From: Sulfurimonas sp. HSL1-2 | GTDB taxonomy: Bacteria > Campylobacterota > Campylobacteria > Campylobacterales > Sulfurimonadaceae | Direction: 5' to 3' | NCBI RefSeq assembly: GCF_039645565.1 | Contig: NZ_CP147914.1 | Coordinates: 2,105,573-2,169,572, forward strand | Length of the DNA stretch: 64,000 nucleotides | Part shown: positions 54,415-62,954 of the stretch, piece by piece | How the letters are laid out: the number at the start of each line of letters is the position of its first letter | Position numbering within the stretch: position 1 is the first letter of the stretch | Made by a program: the position numbers and the translations under genes | Notes under the pieces: model-generated | Seen by the model: only the letters and a program-made list of their open reading frames with translations | The model's database searches: none | Told to the model about the DNA's origin: nothing

Positions 54415-55068
54415 ATGGCGGACATCTTACTACTTGAGGACGATGTCACACTTGCCGAATCCCTTATCTTTCTACTTGAAGATGAAGGGTACGAGGTTTC
54501 TTGGGTCCGGGACGGCACTGCAGCTATAGATGCTACCGCAACCACCTCGTTCGATTTGCTGCTACTGGACGTCAATGTTCCCGGGACAGATGGCTTCACT
54601 GCCCTACGATCTCTACGTGACGCCGCAATCGACACCCCGGCCATATTCATTACCGCTTTGCAGGATATACGTTCACTATCACAGGGGTTTCAAAGCGGTG
54701 CCAACGATTACCTCAAAAAACCCTTCGATTTCGACGAACTGATGATCCGTATCAAAGCACTGATCCGGCAGTATTATCAAGGCATCCTTGAGACCATAGA
54801 AATAGGAGACCTTTCATTTCACATCGATCGCGGTGAACTGTACAGAAAGAGTGTATTCATCCCGTTGAGTGACTACGAACGTCGACTGGTCAGGCTTTTT
54901 TTCAGGCACTCCGGCACCACATTGACAAAGGAGGACATCCTTTTTGAAACAGCGCATGGTGAAGAGGCCAGCGAAGGCGCATTACGGGTAAGGATCAACA
55001 AACTGCGCAAAATCGGCCTTCCCATTCAGACAGTAAAAAATGTAGGGTACCGGCTTGAAATCAAGTGA
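54415..55068 (+). CDS. OmpR-family response regulator
   Basis: 217 residues: receiver domain with phospho-acceptor Asp52 (LLLLDVNVPG), acidic pair Glu8/Asp9/Asp10, Thr80 and the Lys-Pro motif at 102; then a winged-helix DNA-binding domain from about 125. AAGGAG precedes the ATG. It overlaps the kinase gene by 14 bp; a tripartite efflux operon follows, which it probably regulates. Confidence 0.93.
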   Translation: MADILLLEDDVTLAESLIFLLEDEGYEVSWVRDGTAAIDATATTSFDLLLLDVNVPGTDGFTALRSLRDAAIDTPAIFITALQDIRSLSQGFQSGANDYLKKPFDFDELMIRIKALIRQYYQGILETIEIGDLSFHIDRGELYRKSVFIPLSDYERRLVRLFFRHSGTTLTKEDILFETAHGEEASEGALRVRINKLRKIGLPIQTVKNVGYRLEIK

Positions 55069-56113
55069 AAAAAGGGCTTTCTGGAAGTTTTTCCTCACCT
55101 ACTTTATAAGTGTTGCTCTTCTCATCCTGACAGCAGGTCATTTCTACTATTCCCAGATGCAGCACCAACTGCTTGAAATGGAACATTTTTCCCTCATAGA
55201 GTACGCCAAACGGCTCAAAGTCGGCGAGAGCACTGAAGGTCTGGAAGGCTATACGCACCGATATGAGCAAAGAACATTTGAACATTTCAGCATCGACAAT
55301 TTCAACCAAAGGAACGATCAATTCGAAAAATGGGTACCTGGCAATGAAAAAGGTGTTTATATCTTCATTACCAAGAACACCACGCATTTTGAAGAACAAC
55401 GCAACAGGCTCTTTTTCGTTGTCGCCGGAACGCAGTTTCTTCTACTGCTCCTGTTCGCAATCATCAGCTTTATTCTCGCACGAAACGCTATCGCACCGCT
55501 GCAAAAAAGCATACGCGAGCTCGATCGCTTTGCCAAAGATTTGATCCACGATCTCAATACACCGGTAACATCAATCGGGCTGAACCTCAAAGCATTGCGC
55601 AAAGAACCCTTGCTGCATAATCATTCCGCACTGGACCGTCTTCAAAAAAGTGCTGATGCCATTTCCGATCTGCACAAGAACCTGAGGTATCTTCTACACG
55701 AGGGGTCCTATACGCCCGAGCTGATAGATCTTGAACAGATGGTTGATTCCCTGCTCGCGGAATATCGGCAGCTCTATCCTCACCAGCATTTTGAAGTAGC
55801 AATCCATGAAAGAAATGTTCAGGCAAACGCAGCAGCCCTGCGGCAGATTCTGGACAATCTGCTCTCCAATGCATGCAAATTCAGTGCAGATTCTGGCAAG
55901 ATAACACTCACTTACAAAGATAAAAAACTGACAATTGCAGATGAAGGAATCGGGATCAAGCGTCCTGAACGTATTTTCGAGCGCAGCTACTCCGAGCAAT
56001 ACGGTAGTGGTATTGGGCTTGATATTGTCAAACGCCTCTGTGATGCCATGCAGGTCCACATCGATGTTCTTTCAACAGAACGCGGCACCTCGATCTCATT
56101 AACATTCCGCTAA
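55055..56113 (+). CDS. Sensor histidine kinase
   Basis: 352 residues from a TTG start inside the response regulator gene. Membrane segments at about 13-29 and 120-142 enclose a 90-residue periplasmic sensor domain of no recognised type. Phospho-acceptor His165 in LIHDLNTP, N-box DNLLSNACKF, G1 ADEGIGI and G2 GSGIGLDIV are all present. There is no clear HAMP domain. Confidence 0.92.
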   Translation: MKSSEKRAFWKFFLTYFISVALLILTAGHFYYSQMQHQLLEMEHFSLIEYAKRLKVGESTEGLEGYTHRYEQRTFEHFSIDNFNQRNDQFEKWVPGNEKGVYIFITKNTTHFEEQRNRLFFVVAGTQFLLLLLFAIISFILARNAIAPLQKSIRELDRFAKDLIHDLNTPVTSIGLNLKALRKEPLLHNHSALDRLQKSADAISDLHKNLRYLLHEGSYTPELIDLEQMVDSLLAEYRQLYPHQHFEVAIHERNVQANAAALRQILDNLLSNACKFSADSGKITLTYKDKKLTIADEGIGIKRPERIFERSYSEQYGSGIGLDIVKRLCDAMQVHIDVLSTERGTSISLTFR

Positions 56114-56153
56114 CAGCGTCATTCTACGATATCGCATTCCAATAGACAGTTGA

Positions 56154-57458
56154 ATGCCGATGTTGTTTAAAAAACTTTTTTACCTCCTCTTGCCAATCAG
56201 TTCGCTCCTCTATGCAATGAGCATGGAGGAGACTGTTGCTCTGGGACTTACTTACAATCAGCAGCTTCAATCAGCTGACCTGCAGATATCGCTGGCAGAT
56301 GAACAAAAGCGAGAAAGCGCATCAAGGCATTTCGGGAAGATCGAAGCAGTAGCAAATTACTCGCATTACAATACTCCCAGAACGCTTTTTCCGCTCACTC
56401 CCGCCGCCATTGCAACAGGTGCGTCTAAAATCGCGACAACCCAGGATCTTTTCTCGGCAGGGATTCACTACCAGGCTTCGCTATTCAGTGGATATGAACT
56501 GCAGGATACTGAAGCGGTCGCCGAGCTTCAAAGAAAGATTGCTTCCTTGAAATATCGTCTTGCGCGTGAAGAGCTCATTTTCACAATCCGCAGTGCATAT
56601 ATTGACGCCCTTGGCGCACAAGCCAATGCAAAAGCATGGGAACACTATTCCGAAGCAATGGAAACCCTCTATAGCGCTACGAAAAGAATGGTATCTCTCG
56701 GGAAAAAAGCGGAGGTCGAACTTCTAAAAGTCGATGCGGAACGCCTCGGCAGTGAAACCAATGCCGAGCTTTTCGCGGCTCAGAGAGAATCCATGGTCGG
56801 TCTTTTAACCGTACTGACCGGGGGAACCCGTCCTCTTATACCACTGGAAGATATTCCAATCGTTCCGTCCTTGCAATCCCTGAGGGATGCGGCAAGCTCT
56901 TCGCGGATACAGATCAACGATCTTCTCATTGACCAAACTGAGAAAAATGAGCACAAAAGCCACGCGTCCTCACTTCCGCAGGCGGGGATAGAAGGCTACT
57001 ACGGCTACAGTTTCGGCCCCAATGACCCGACCAATCCATACAGCGGAAACTGGGAACATCAAGAACTTTGGAATATCGGCCTCAATCTGCAGTGGAACAT
57101 ATTGGATTTCGGGACCAGTTCAGCCAAGCAACAACAAGCCCGTATCCTGAAAATACAGCAAAAACATTCCAAAGCGCATACCGTACTACAAGTCGAGCAG
57201 GATCGCCGTGAAGGGACCATCAGTTTCAATACGGCAAAACGACGGTACGAACTGGCGAAAAAAGAGTATGCACTCGCACAAAAAACAGAGGAGATCGAGA
57301 CGCTCCGCTACCAGGAGGGGGAGATCAGCATGAACGATTTCCTGTTACAGAAAGCGAAAACCCAAATGATACTGAGTGAAATGCTTTCATCGCGATATGC
57401 CCTTTTAAAGGCATATTACATCCTCGAATACCTCTATGAACAAGGAGATACACAATGA
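56154..57458 (+). CDS. TolC-family outer-membrane efflux protein
   Basis: 434 residues with a signal peptide and the long coiled-coil/beta duplication typical of TolC-like channels (MEETVALGLTYNQQLQSADLQI near 23-44 and its repeat around 230). The tail segment RYQEGEISMNDFLLQKAKTQM is characteristic. Overlaps the adaptor gene by 4 bp; the trio plus TCS forms one operon with 40 bp before this gene. Confidence 0.9.
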   Translation: MPMLFKKLFYLLLPISSLLYAMSMEETVALGLTYNQQLQSADLQISLADEQKRESASRHFGKIEAVANYSHYNTPRTLFPLTPAAIATGASKIATTQDLFSAGIHYQASLFSGYELQDTEAVAELQRKIASLKYRLAREELIFTIRSAYIDALGAQANAKAWEHYSEAMETLYSATKRMVSLGKKAEVELLKVDAERLGSETNAELFAAQRESMVGLLTVLTGGTRPLIPLEDIPIVPSLQSLRDAASSSRIQINDLLIDQTEKNEHKSHASSLPQAGIEGYYGYSFGPNDPTNPYSGNWEHQELWNIGLNLQWNILDFGTSSAKQQQARILKIQQKHSKAHTVLQVEQDRREGTISFNTAKRRYELAKKEYALAQKTEEIETLRYQEGEISMNDFLLQKAKTQMILSEMLSSRYALLKAYYILEYLYEQGDTQ

Positions 57459-58513
57459 AAAAATACGTTTTCTTGCTTATCGCTCTCGCGTTCCTCATCT
57501 CGGGCGCATTACTGTTGCTGAACAGAAAAGCGGAAATTACCTCACTGCCAGTTCCGCAAAAACACATCGCCAATGTTGACATATTTACACCGGTTGACCG
57601 TGAGATTATCACTTCATATCCAACACTGGCCCATATCCAGTCAAAGCAACTCTCTAAACTCGCGACTCGCTACAGCAGTGTCGTCGTCGAAATACCGGTC
57701 CATGAGTCGCAACGAGTCAGAAAGGGCGACCTGCTTGTCCGGCTTGATTCTGGCGACGTGCAAAAAACAATTCGAGCACTCGAAGGCAAAAAAACAGCAC
57801 TTGAGAGTGAAGTGGCAGTACTTTCAAAACGGTTTCATTCAGATGCACTCCTCTTCAAAGCCGGAGCCATATCCGAAGAACGCTATGATACTTCTCGCCT
57901 CTCGCTTGTAAACAAATCCGCCTTGTTGACAGAACTCGATGCCACTCTTCAAATACAGAAACAGCAGCTCCCCTATTACGAACTCCGTGCACCGTATGAT
58001 GGAATCATCGGCACGGTTGATATAGAAATAGGGGATGTCACTGTACCCGGGAAAGGGCTTATAGAACTGCACTCGGAACCTAAAATCGCCCGAATCGCTT
58101 ATCCAACAACCCTTTCCATACCCCAAAATGCCGCTGTACATAGCCATGGCATCTTTATTGGGAACGTCGTTTCCCGGTATGCCGACGCACCGCAGGGACT
58201 TTACGAGGCCGAAATTGCACTGGATCCGAAATCTGCATTTGTGCATGGAGAGGCTGTCCCGGTGGCAGTCGAACTTCAAAAGATTATGCATTGCAGTGTC
58301 CCGGAAAAAGCATTGTTCAAAAGCGGGAAGTCCCAGACAGTCTTGGAAAACCGCAATGGAGCATTTGTGCCGTTGGCAGTCGACGTGCTTGCGCGTGACG
58401 GGTCTTATGCAGCTGTAGAACCCTGCCCCGAAAGCAGTGTCGCTGTCGCATCTGCGACCAAATTAGCAGCGCTGGCCCTACAAAACAGCCACGAGGCGAC
58501 AGAACATCCATGA
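57455..58513 (+). CDS. Periplasmic adaptor of RND efflux (HlyD/AcrA family)
   Basis: 352 residues: a membrane or signal anchor (KKYVFLLIALAFLISGALLLL), a barrel-sandwich region with VVVEIPVHESQRVRKGDLLVRLD (about 72-94), a hairpin at 95-165 and a second barrel half. Ends 4 bp inside the pump gene. Connects pump and outer-membrane channel. Confidence 0.9.
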   Translation: MKKYVFLLIALAFLISGALLLLNRKAEITSLPVPQKHIANVDIFTPVDREIITSYPTLAHIQSKQLSKLATRYSSVVVEIPVHESQRVRKGDLLVRLDSGDVQKTIRALEGKKTALESEVAVLSKRFHSDALLFKAGAISEERYDTSRLSLVNKSALLTELDATLQIQKQQLPYYELRAPYDGIIGTVDIEIGDVTVPGKGLIELHSEPKIARIAYPTTLSIPQNAAVHSHGIFIGNVVSRYADAPQGLYEAEIALDPKSAFVHGEAVPVAVELQKIMHCSVPEKALFKSGKSQTVLENRNGAFVPLAVDVLARDGSYAAVEPCPESSVAVASATKLAALALQNSHEATEHP

Positions 58514-61500
58514 CATCGAATAGCTTTACGGAACGCCTGTTGCGACGTCCCTATTTTATATACTCATTCCTGGTGCTCTTTGTCTTTCTGGGACTGGTCG
58601 GCTACGGCAAGCTTGACCGCAAGCTCTTCCCCGATTCAAACTATCCGGAAATCGCTGTAGTGATCGCTTCACCCGGTACGTCTGCCGAAGATATGGCAGC
58701 CAATATCGCCGTCCCGGCAGAACGGAAGTTCTATACCATCGACAACGTCCGACGCGTGTACTCCTCAACGATTGACGAGGTTACAGTCATCCGTGCGGAA
58801 TTCGAATATGACAAGGATTTGGACGACGCACTGAACGATGTCAGTGCCGCTTTCTCAAAAATCCGTGCAGTACTGCCGACGTCTATACAAGATCCGCAGT
58901 TCATTAAAATAACGGCTGCCACGGCCCCGATCGTTACTTATGCGCTGCATTCGAAGGATGATACGATTCCCTTGGAAGAGATCCGTCGTCTGGCGGAGCG
59001 TACAATCAAAAACCGCCTGCTGAAACTTCCAGGTGTTGCCAACGTTGATCTTTTTGGCGGACATGAAAAAAGCGTCCGGATTTCGCTCGACAGGCACAAG
59101 ATGGAACGTTTCGGACTGAAATTGGACAGTGTCATAGGTGCACTCAAAAGCAATGACGCTGATTTCGCCATCGGCTTTTTGCAAAACGAGGAAACGCGTT
59201 ATCTTCTGCGTTCAAGCGGGCAAAGAGAGGAAGTTGAATCGCTGAAGGCACTCCCCATCTCCGCAAACATTTCCCTTGGAGACATTGCTGAAATCAACTT
59301 CGGACACGGCGACAACCGCGCCCTCTATTATGGCAACGGAAATGCGGCGATCGCGCTTGCGGTACAGCGCAATGAAAACGCCGATGTCATCGCCGCTATC
59401 GAAACCGTCGAAAGAGAAATGCAGAAAATCGCAATTGAGTTCACAAACCTGCAGATCAGTGTCACGGATACACAGAAGGATACTATCGTACAGAGTACGA
59501 CCAATATGTTCGAATCGTTGCGTGATGCGATTATCCTTTCGACACTCGTCGTTTTTCTGTTCCTCGGAAGTTTCCGACAGATTCTTGTCGTTATGGCGAC
59601 CATCCCTCTGGTTTATGCCAGTACCGTCGCACTGATGTGGCTCGTCGGGATCGAGATCAACGTCGTTACCATGACGGCGATCATTCTTGCGCTCGGTCTC
59701 CTTCTGGATGATACGGTCGTCGTAATGGAAAACATCGAACGCCATTTTAAGACGCTGCACGACACCATTGATCAAGCCGTAATTACCGGGACAAAAGAGA
59801 TAATGTTCGCCGATCTTTCCGGCACGATCACTACCATGATCGCCCTTTCCCCGATGCTTTTTGTCGGCGGCTACCCGCAAACCGTATTCCAGCCGCTCGT
59901 CGGTACGCTTCTGCTTGCTCTGGTCGCCTCCTACATCATCTCCATTACCGCGGTCCCGCTACTCTCTTTGAAAATATTGGCCATAAAGCATCCACGGCTG
60001 GAAAGAAGTGAAGCTATATTTAACCGCTTCATCATGCGTTTCAATGACCATGTCCAATACTTTTTTGCCTCTGCAGTCAAACTCGCCCTTCGCTCAAAGC
60101 TGGCTGCGATCGGTTATGTCATCGTACTGGTTTTGCTTTTCATCATTAGTGCTAGAGGTGTTATGCCGACTGTCGGGCGTGAACTGATGCCGCCTATGGA
60201 TACGGGTGCGCTCAAAGTAAATATGATCATGGATGCGAACCTCCCCATCGAAAAGAGTGAAGCTGTCATACAGCGCGTCAATACCATTCTTGAAAGCAGC
60301 GGGGAACTGCGCTATCTCTCCGCGTCAATCGGTTCTGAAGCAGGTGTTCTCAGCATCGGCAGCGGAGGCAGCGAAGACCAGCTGTCCGTCACGGCGACGT
60401 ACGTTGACCGGTTCCATCGTGAAGAAAACATCTGGGAGATCGCTCGCCTGATTCGATCAAAACTGCAAAAACTGCCCGACGTCAAACAGTTTGACGTCGT
60501 CGATTTTGGCGCAACGGCGCTTGCGAATATCCGCGCCAATGTCGATGTTACACTGTTCAGTGATGACCTGAATGCGCTCGTACAGGCTGGTGATCTTGTC
60601 GCAAAGGCACTGTATCAGACGCAAGGGCTGGTATCTGTATCAAAAACCTGGGAACGTGACAAGAAGGTCTTCGACCTGAAGCTCGACGAGCGAAAAGCAC
60701 ATTATTACGGTACTGACCGTGAACAGATTGCATCTCAGCTGCAATCACAAATCTATGGTTCCGCTCTTGCTTCAGTACCGGAAAGCAATATCGAGGATTT
60801 AACAGTGTGGATTCAGCTGAAACCGCACCAGCGGGCTTCCTCAATCCAACTTGCCAGTTGGATTATTGATACGCCAAAAGGCAAAATCCCTCTTGGTGCT
60901 GTCGCTGAAGTTACAGAGCATATCGGTCCATCCCTGATTACGCGTGAGGGGCTGCAATACACACTCAATATTTACGGATATCGCGAAAAAGCAGCCATCT
61001 CTCACATTATGGATTCCCTGGAAGCGGCTCTCATGAAAATCACTCTCCCTGAAGGTGTCACGATGGAGCAGAGTGGTGATATCAAGCAGTTCAAAGATTC
61101 TGCAGGACGGATGGTCGTCGCCATAGGGTTTGCAGTTATCCTGATTTTACTGACACTTGTTGTTCTTTTTGAGTCCCTGAAGCTTTCTTTCATTGTAGTC
61201 CTTTCCATCCCGCTGACAATCATAGGAGCATCGTGGATGATGCTATTGATGCACTACCATACTTCTATGCCCGCCATGATGGGCTTTATTCTGCTTTCGG
61301 GTGTCATCGTCAATAACGCGATATTACTGATCCACTTTGCAAAAGAGAGGATGATGGCAGGGATGAATGCTGCAGAAGCGATGCTGGAGAGTATCCGAAT
61401 CCGGACCCGACCGGTATTAATGACTGCTTTTGCCGTCTCGGCAGGAATGCTGCCCATCGCCGTGGGGAATGCCATAGGCCTGGAACGGCTTGCTCCACTG

Positions 61501-61602
61501 GGTGCCGTAGCAATCGGAGGTCTGATCGTCGGCACATTTCTAACACTGCTCTTTATTCCACTGGTTTTTATATGGACCCAAAGCAAAAAGGCACAGGGCT
61601 GA
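58510..61602 (+). CDS. RND-family inner-membrane efflux pump
   Basis: 1030 residues with twelve expected helices and two large periplasmic loops. The paired TM4 aspartates are present (LALGLLLDDTVVVMENIE), as is the second-half counterpart GFILLSGVIVNNAILLIHF. N-terminus FTERLLRRPYFIYS with FLVLFVFLGLVGYGKLDRKLFPDSNYPEI is AcrB/HAE1-like. Substrates cannot be deduced; it lacks the Met-rich or HME signatures of metal pumps, so drug or solvent export is the more likely guess. Confidence 0.93.
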   Translation: MTSNSFTERLLRRPYFIYSFLVLFVFLGLVGYGKLDRKLFPDSNYPEIAVVIASPGTSAEDMAANIAVPAERKFYTIDNVRRVYSSTIDEVTVIRAEFEYDKDLDDALNDVSAAFSKIRAVLPTSIQDPQFIKITAATAPIVTYALHSKDDTIPLEEIRRLAERTIKNRLLKLPGVANVDLFGGHEKSVRISLDRHKMERFGLKLDSVIGALKSNDADFAIGFLQNEETRYLLRSSGQREEVESLKALPISANISLGDIAEINFGHGDNRALYYGNGNAAIALAVQRNENADVIAAIETVEREMQKIAIEFTNLQISVTDTQKDTIVQSTTNMFESLRDAIILSTLVVFLFLGSFRQILVVMATIPLVYASTVALMWLVGIEINVVTMTAIILALGLLLDDTVVVMENIERHFKTLHDTIDQAVITGTKEIMFADLSGTITTMIALSPMLFVGGYPQTVFQPLVGTLLLALVASYIISITAVPLLSLKILAIKHPRLERSEAIFNRFIMRFNDHVQYFFASAVKLALRSKLAAIGYVIVLVLLFIISARGVMPTVGRELMPPMDTGALKVNMIMDANLPIEKSEAVIQRVNTILESSGELRYLSASIGSEAGVLSIGSGGSEDQLSVTATYVDRFHREENIWEIARLIRSKLQKLPDVKQFDVVDFGATALANIRANVDVTLFSDDLNALVQAGDLVAKALYQTQGLVSVSKTWERDKKVFDLKLDERKAHYYGTDREQIASQLQSQIYGSALASVPESNIEDLTVWIQLKPHQRASSIQLASWIIDTPKGKIPLGAVAEVTEHIGPSLITREGLQYTLNIYGYREKAAISHIMDSLEAALMKITLPEGVTMEQSGDIKQFKDSAGRMVVAIGFAVILILLTLVVLFESLKLSFIVVLSIPLTIIGASWMMLLMHYHTSMPAMMGFILLSGVIVNNAILLIHFAKERMMAGMNAAEAMLESIRIRTRPVLMTAFAVSAGMLPIAVGNAIGLERLAPLGAVAIGGLIVGTFLTLLFIPLVFIWTQSKKAQG

Positions 61603-61617
61603 TGTTTTTCATTTCGT

Positions 61618-61654
61618 TATAATAATTGCAAACCGAAATGACGTATCAGATACG
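61618..61654 (+). promoter_or_regulatory. Promoter and palindrome before the second crp/fnr gene
   Basis: TATAAT at 61618-61623 and, just downstream of the expected transcript start, a perfect palindrome CGTATC-A-GATACG at 61642-61654. A second 7-bp inverted pair CATTTCG/CGAAATG flanks the -10 (61610-61616 and 61634-61640). The palindrome position suggests repression or autoregulation. Confidence 0.5.
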
Positions 61655-61680
61655 CAAGAGAGTGAAGTTACGATTATCCT

Positions 61681-62292
61681 ATGAACCCATTAAGATCACT
61701 GCCACTTTTTGAAGATCTCAACGAGGAGACCTTCTCAAAACTGACCGAAATCGCAAGACAATGTAGATTCCGAAAGGGGGAAATACTCTTTTTTGAAGGA
61801 GACGCTCCGAATGATCTGGTGGTCCTGACCAAGGGAATCCTGAAGCTTTTCAAAACCTCCAGCAGCGACAAAGAGATCATCCTTCATCATTTTACGCCCG
61901 TCTCATTGGTGGCAGAAGTCGCCGTGCTGCATCGCATCCCCTACCCGGCCACCGCCGTGTTCGAAGCCGACAGCGAGGTGCTCTTGATCAACTACGACGC
62001 TTTCGAGTCAATGTTTCTCAGCAATCAGGAACTTGCCCGTGTTCTTCTGCTTTCACTTAGTAAGAAAATACGTATGCTTGAATCAGTCATTGAACGTGGC
62101 CTGGTCATGGACGCATCCGAACGCGTTATCAACTTTATCCGGAAATCTCCTGAGCTGCTTAAAACAATGCGTCATTACGAAATTGCGAATATTCTGAACC
62201 TGACACCGGAGACCTTCTCGCGAACACTCAAAAAGTTGCAGCATGAAGGTAAAGTCGTCAACAGTGTGGAGGGGTGGGAGGTTCTCCCATAG
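61681..62292 (+). CDS. Crp/Fnr-family regulator, NssR-like, next to cgb
   Basis: 203 residues: cNMP-binding-like beta barrel (about 20-120), dimer helix, and HTH with TPETFSRTLKKLQ (Glu, Ser, Arg in FNR positions). No FNR cysteine cluster. It is convergent with the single-domain globin gene and near norB; in Campylobacter the Crp/Fnr protein NssR controls the Cgb globin on nitrosative stress, so a similar role is a good inference, but the sequence does not prove it. Confidence 0.85.
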   Translation: MNPLRSLPLFEDLNEETFSKLTEIARQCRFRKGEILFFEGDAPNDLVVLTKGILKLFKTSSSDKEIILHHFTPVSLVAEVAVLHRIPYPATAVFEADSEVLLINYDAFESMFLSNQELARVLLLSLSKKIRMLESVIERGLVMDASERVINFIRKSPELLKTMRHYEIANILNLTPETFSRTLKKLQHEGKVVNSVEGWEVLP

Positions 62293-62303
62293 AAGACACT
62301 CCT

Positions 62304-62732
62304 TTACGCCGCAGCGTAAAGCTCCTTTTCGCGGGCGATCAGCAAATCGCCCAAATAGAAATATGCCTCTTTCCAAGCTGTAAGCACCTCGTCGGTAGCA
62401 GCATCACCAAGTACATCCTTTACGGCGCCCAGCAGTGAAACACCGACCATCGGATAATGTTCCGGCTTCACACCGGTACGCACATGCGCCTGCGCCATCT
62501 TATCCAGTGCATCACCCAGGATATCGAGGCGCTCGATATTGGCGGCATATGCGCCAACTGCCGCCGCCAGTTTTTTGTGCTGATCAGGAGAAGCATCGCT
62601 AAACAGTGCTTTCGTCTCCGGATGGGACTCAAATAAGATCTCGTACATTCTCGCCGTAATCGCCTCTGCATTTTCTGCGACCGGTTTTGCGGTTGCTTTT
62701 ACAATCTCAATTGTCTCTTTTGATAGACTCAT
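62304..62732 (-). CDS. cgb: Single-domain globin, Cgb type
   Basis: 142 residues from ATG 62732 (AAAGGA seven bases upstream). Myoglobin-like fold related to Campylobacter Cgb and Vitreoscilla hemoglobin: probable B10 Tyr30, E7 Gln51 and proximal His83 in AHVRTGVKPEHYPMVG. Cgb proteins turn NO and O2 into nitrate. It lies between an NssR-like regulator and norB, giving an NO-defence context. The stop is 12 bp from the convergent regulator's stop. Confidence 0.93.
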   Translation of the reverse strand: MSLSKETIEIVKATAKPVAENAEAITARMYEILFESHPETKALFSDASPDQHKKLAAAVGAYAANIERLDILGDALDKMAQAHVRTGVKPEHYPMVGVSLLGAVKDVLGDAATDEVLTAWKEAYFYLGDLLIAREKELYAAA

Positions 62733-62826
62733 GTCAAATCCTTTATATGTCAAAATGTAGCATCGATGTTTGATGATTTTATCAGTGATGGCTGTATTTT
62801 TGTGCAATAAAATTGTATATATTTTA

Positions 62827-62954
62827 TGCTATAATCTTAATATTTTCTTAAAAAATGCCAAGGGAAAGCCTGGCGCGAATGTCAGTTGTTGAAGTTAAAA
62901 AATGATGGGCACCGTCCGACAGATAAGCATTTAACTGCAAGGGGCCTAGCCCCT
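62827..62954 (+). other. Plus-strand extended -10 promoter and hairpin between cgb and norB
   Basis: The 213-bp gap contains TGC-TATAAT (extended -10, 62827-62835) reading toward norB on the antisense strand, followed by an interrupted stem AGTTAA...TTAACT. A hairpin AGGGGC-CTA-GCCCCT (62940-62954) overlaps the norB stop codon and probably is the norB terminator on the minus strand. A short antisense or regulatory RNA is possible. No ORF of note. Confidence 0.4.

Noticed and set aside
62850-62945. Riboswitch (c-di-GMP-I or other) between cgb and norB
   Set aside because: The GGGAAAGCC-type stretch looked suggestive, but the conserved cores of the classes I know are missing; kept only as a possible small RNA or leader.
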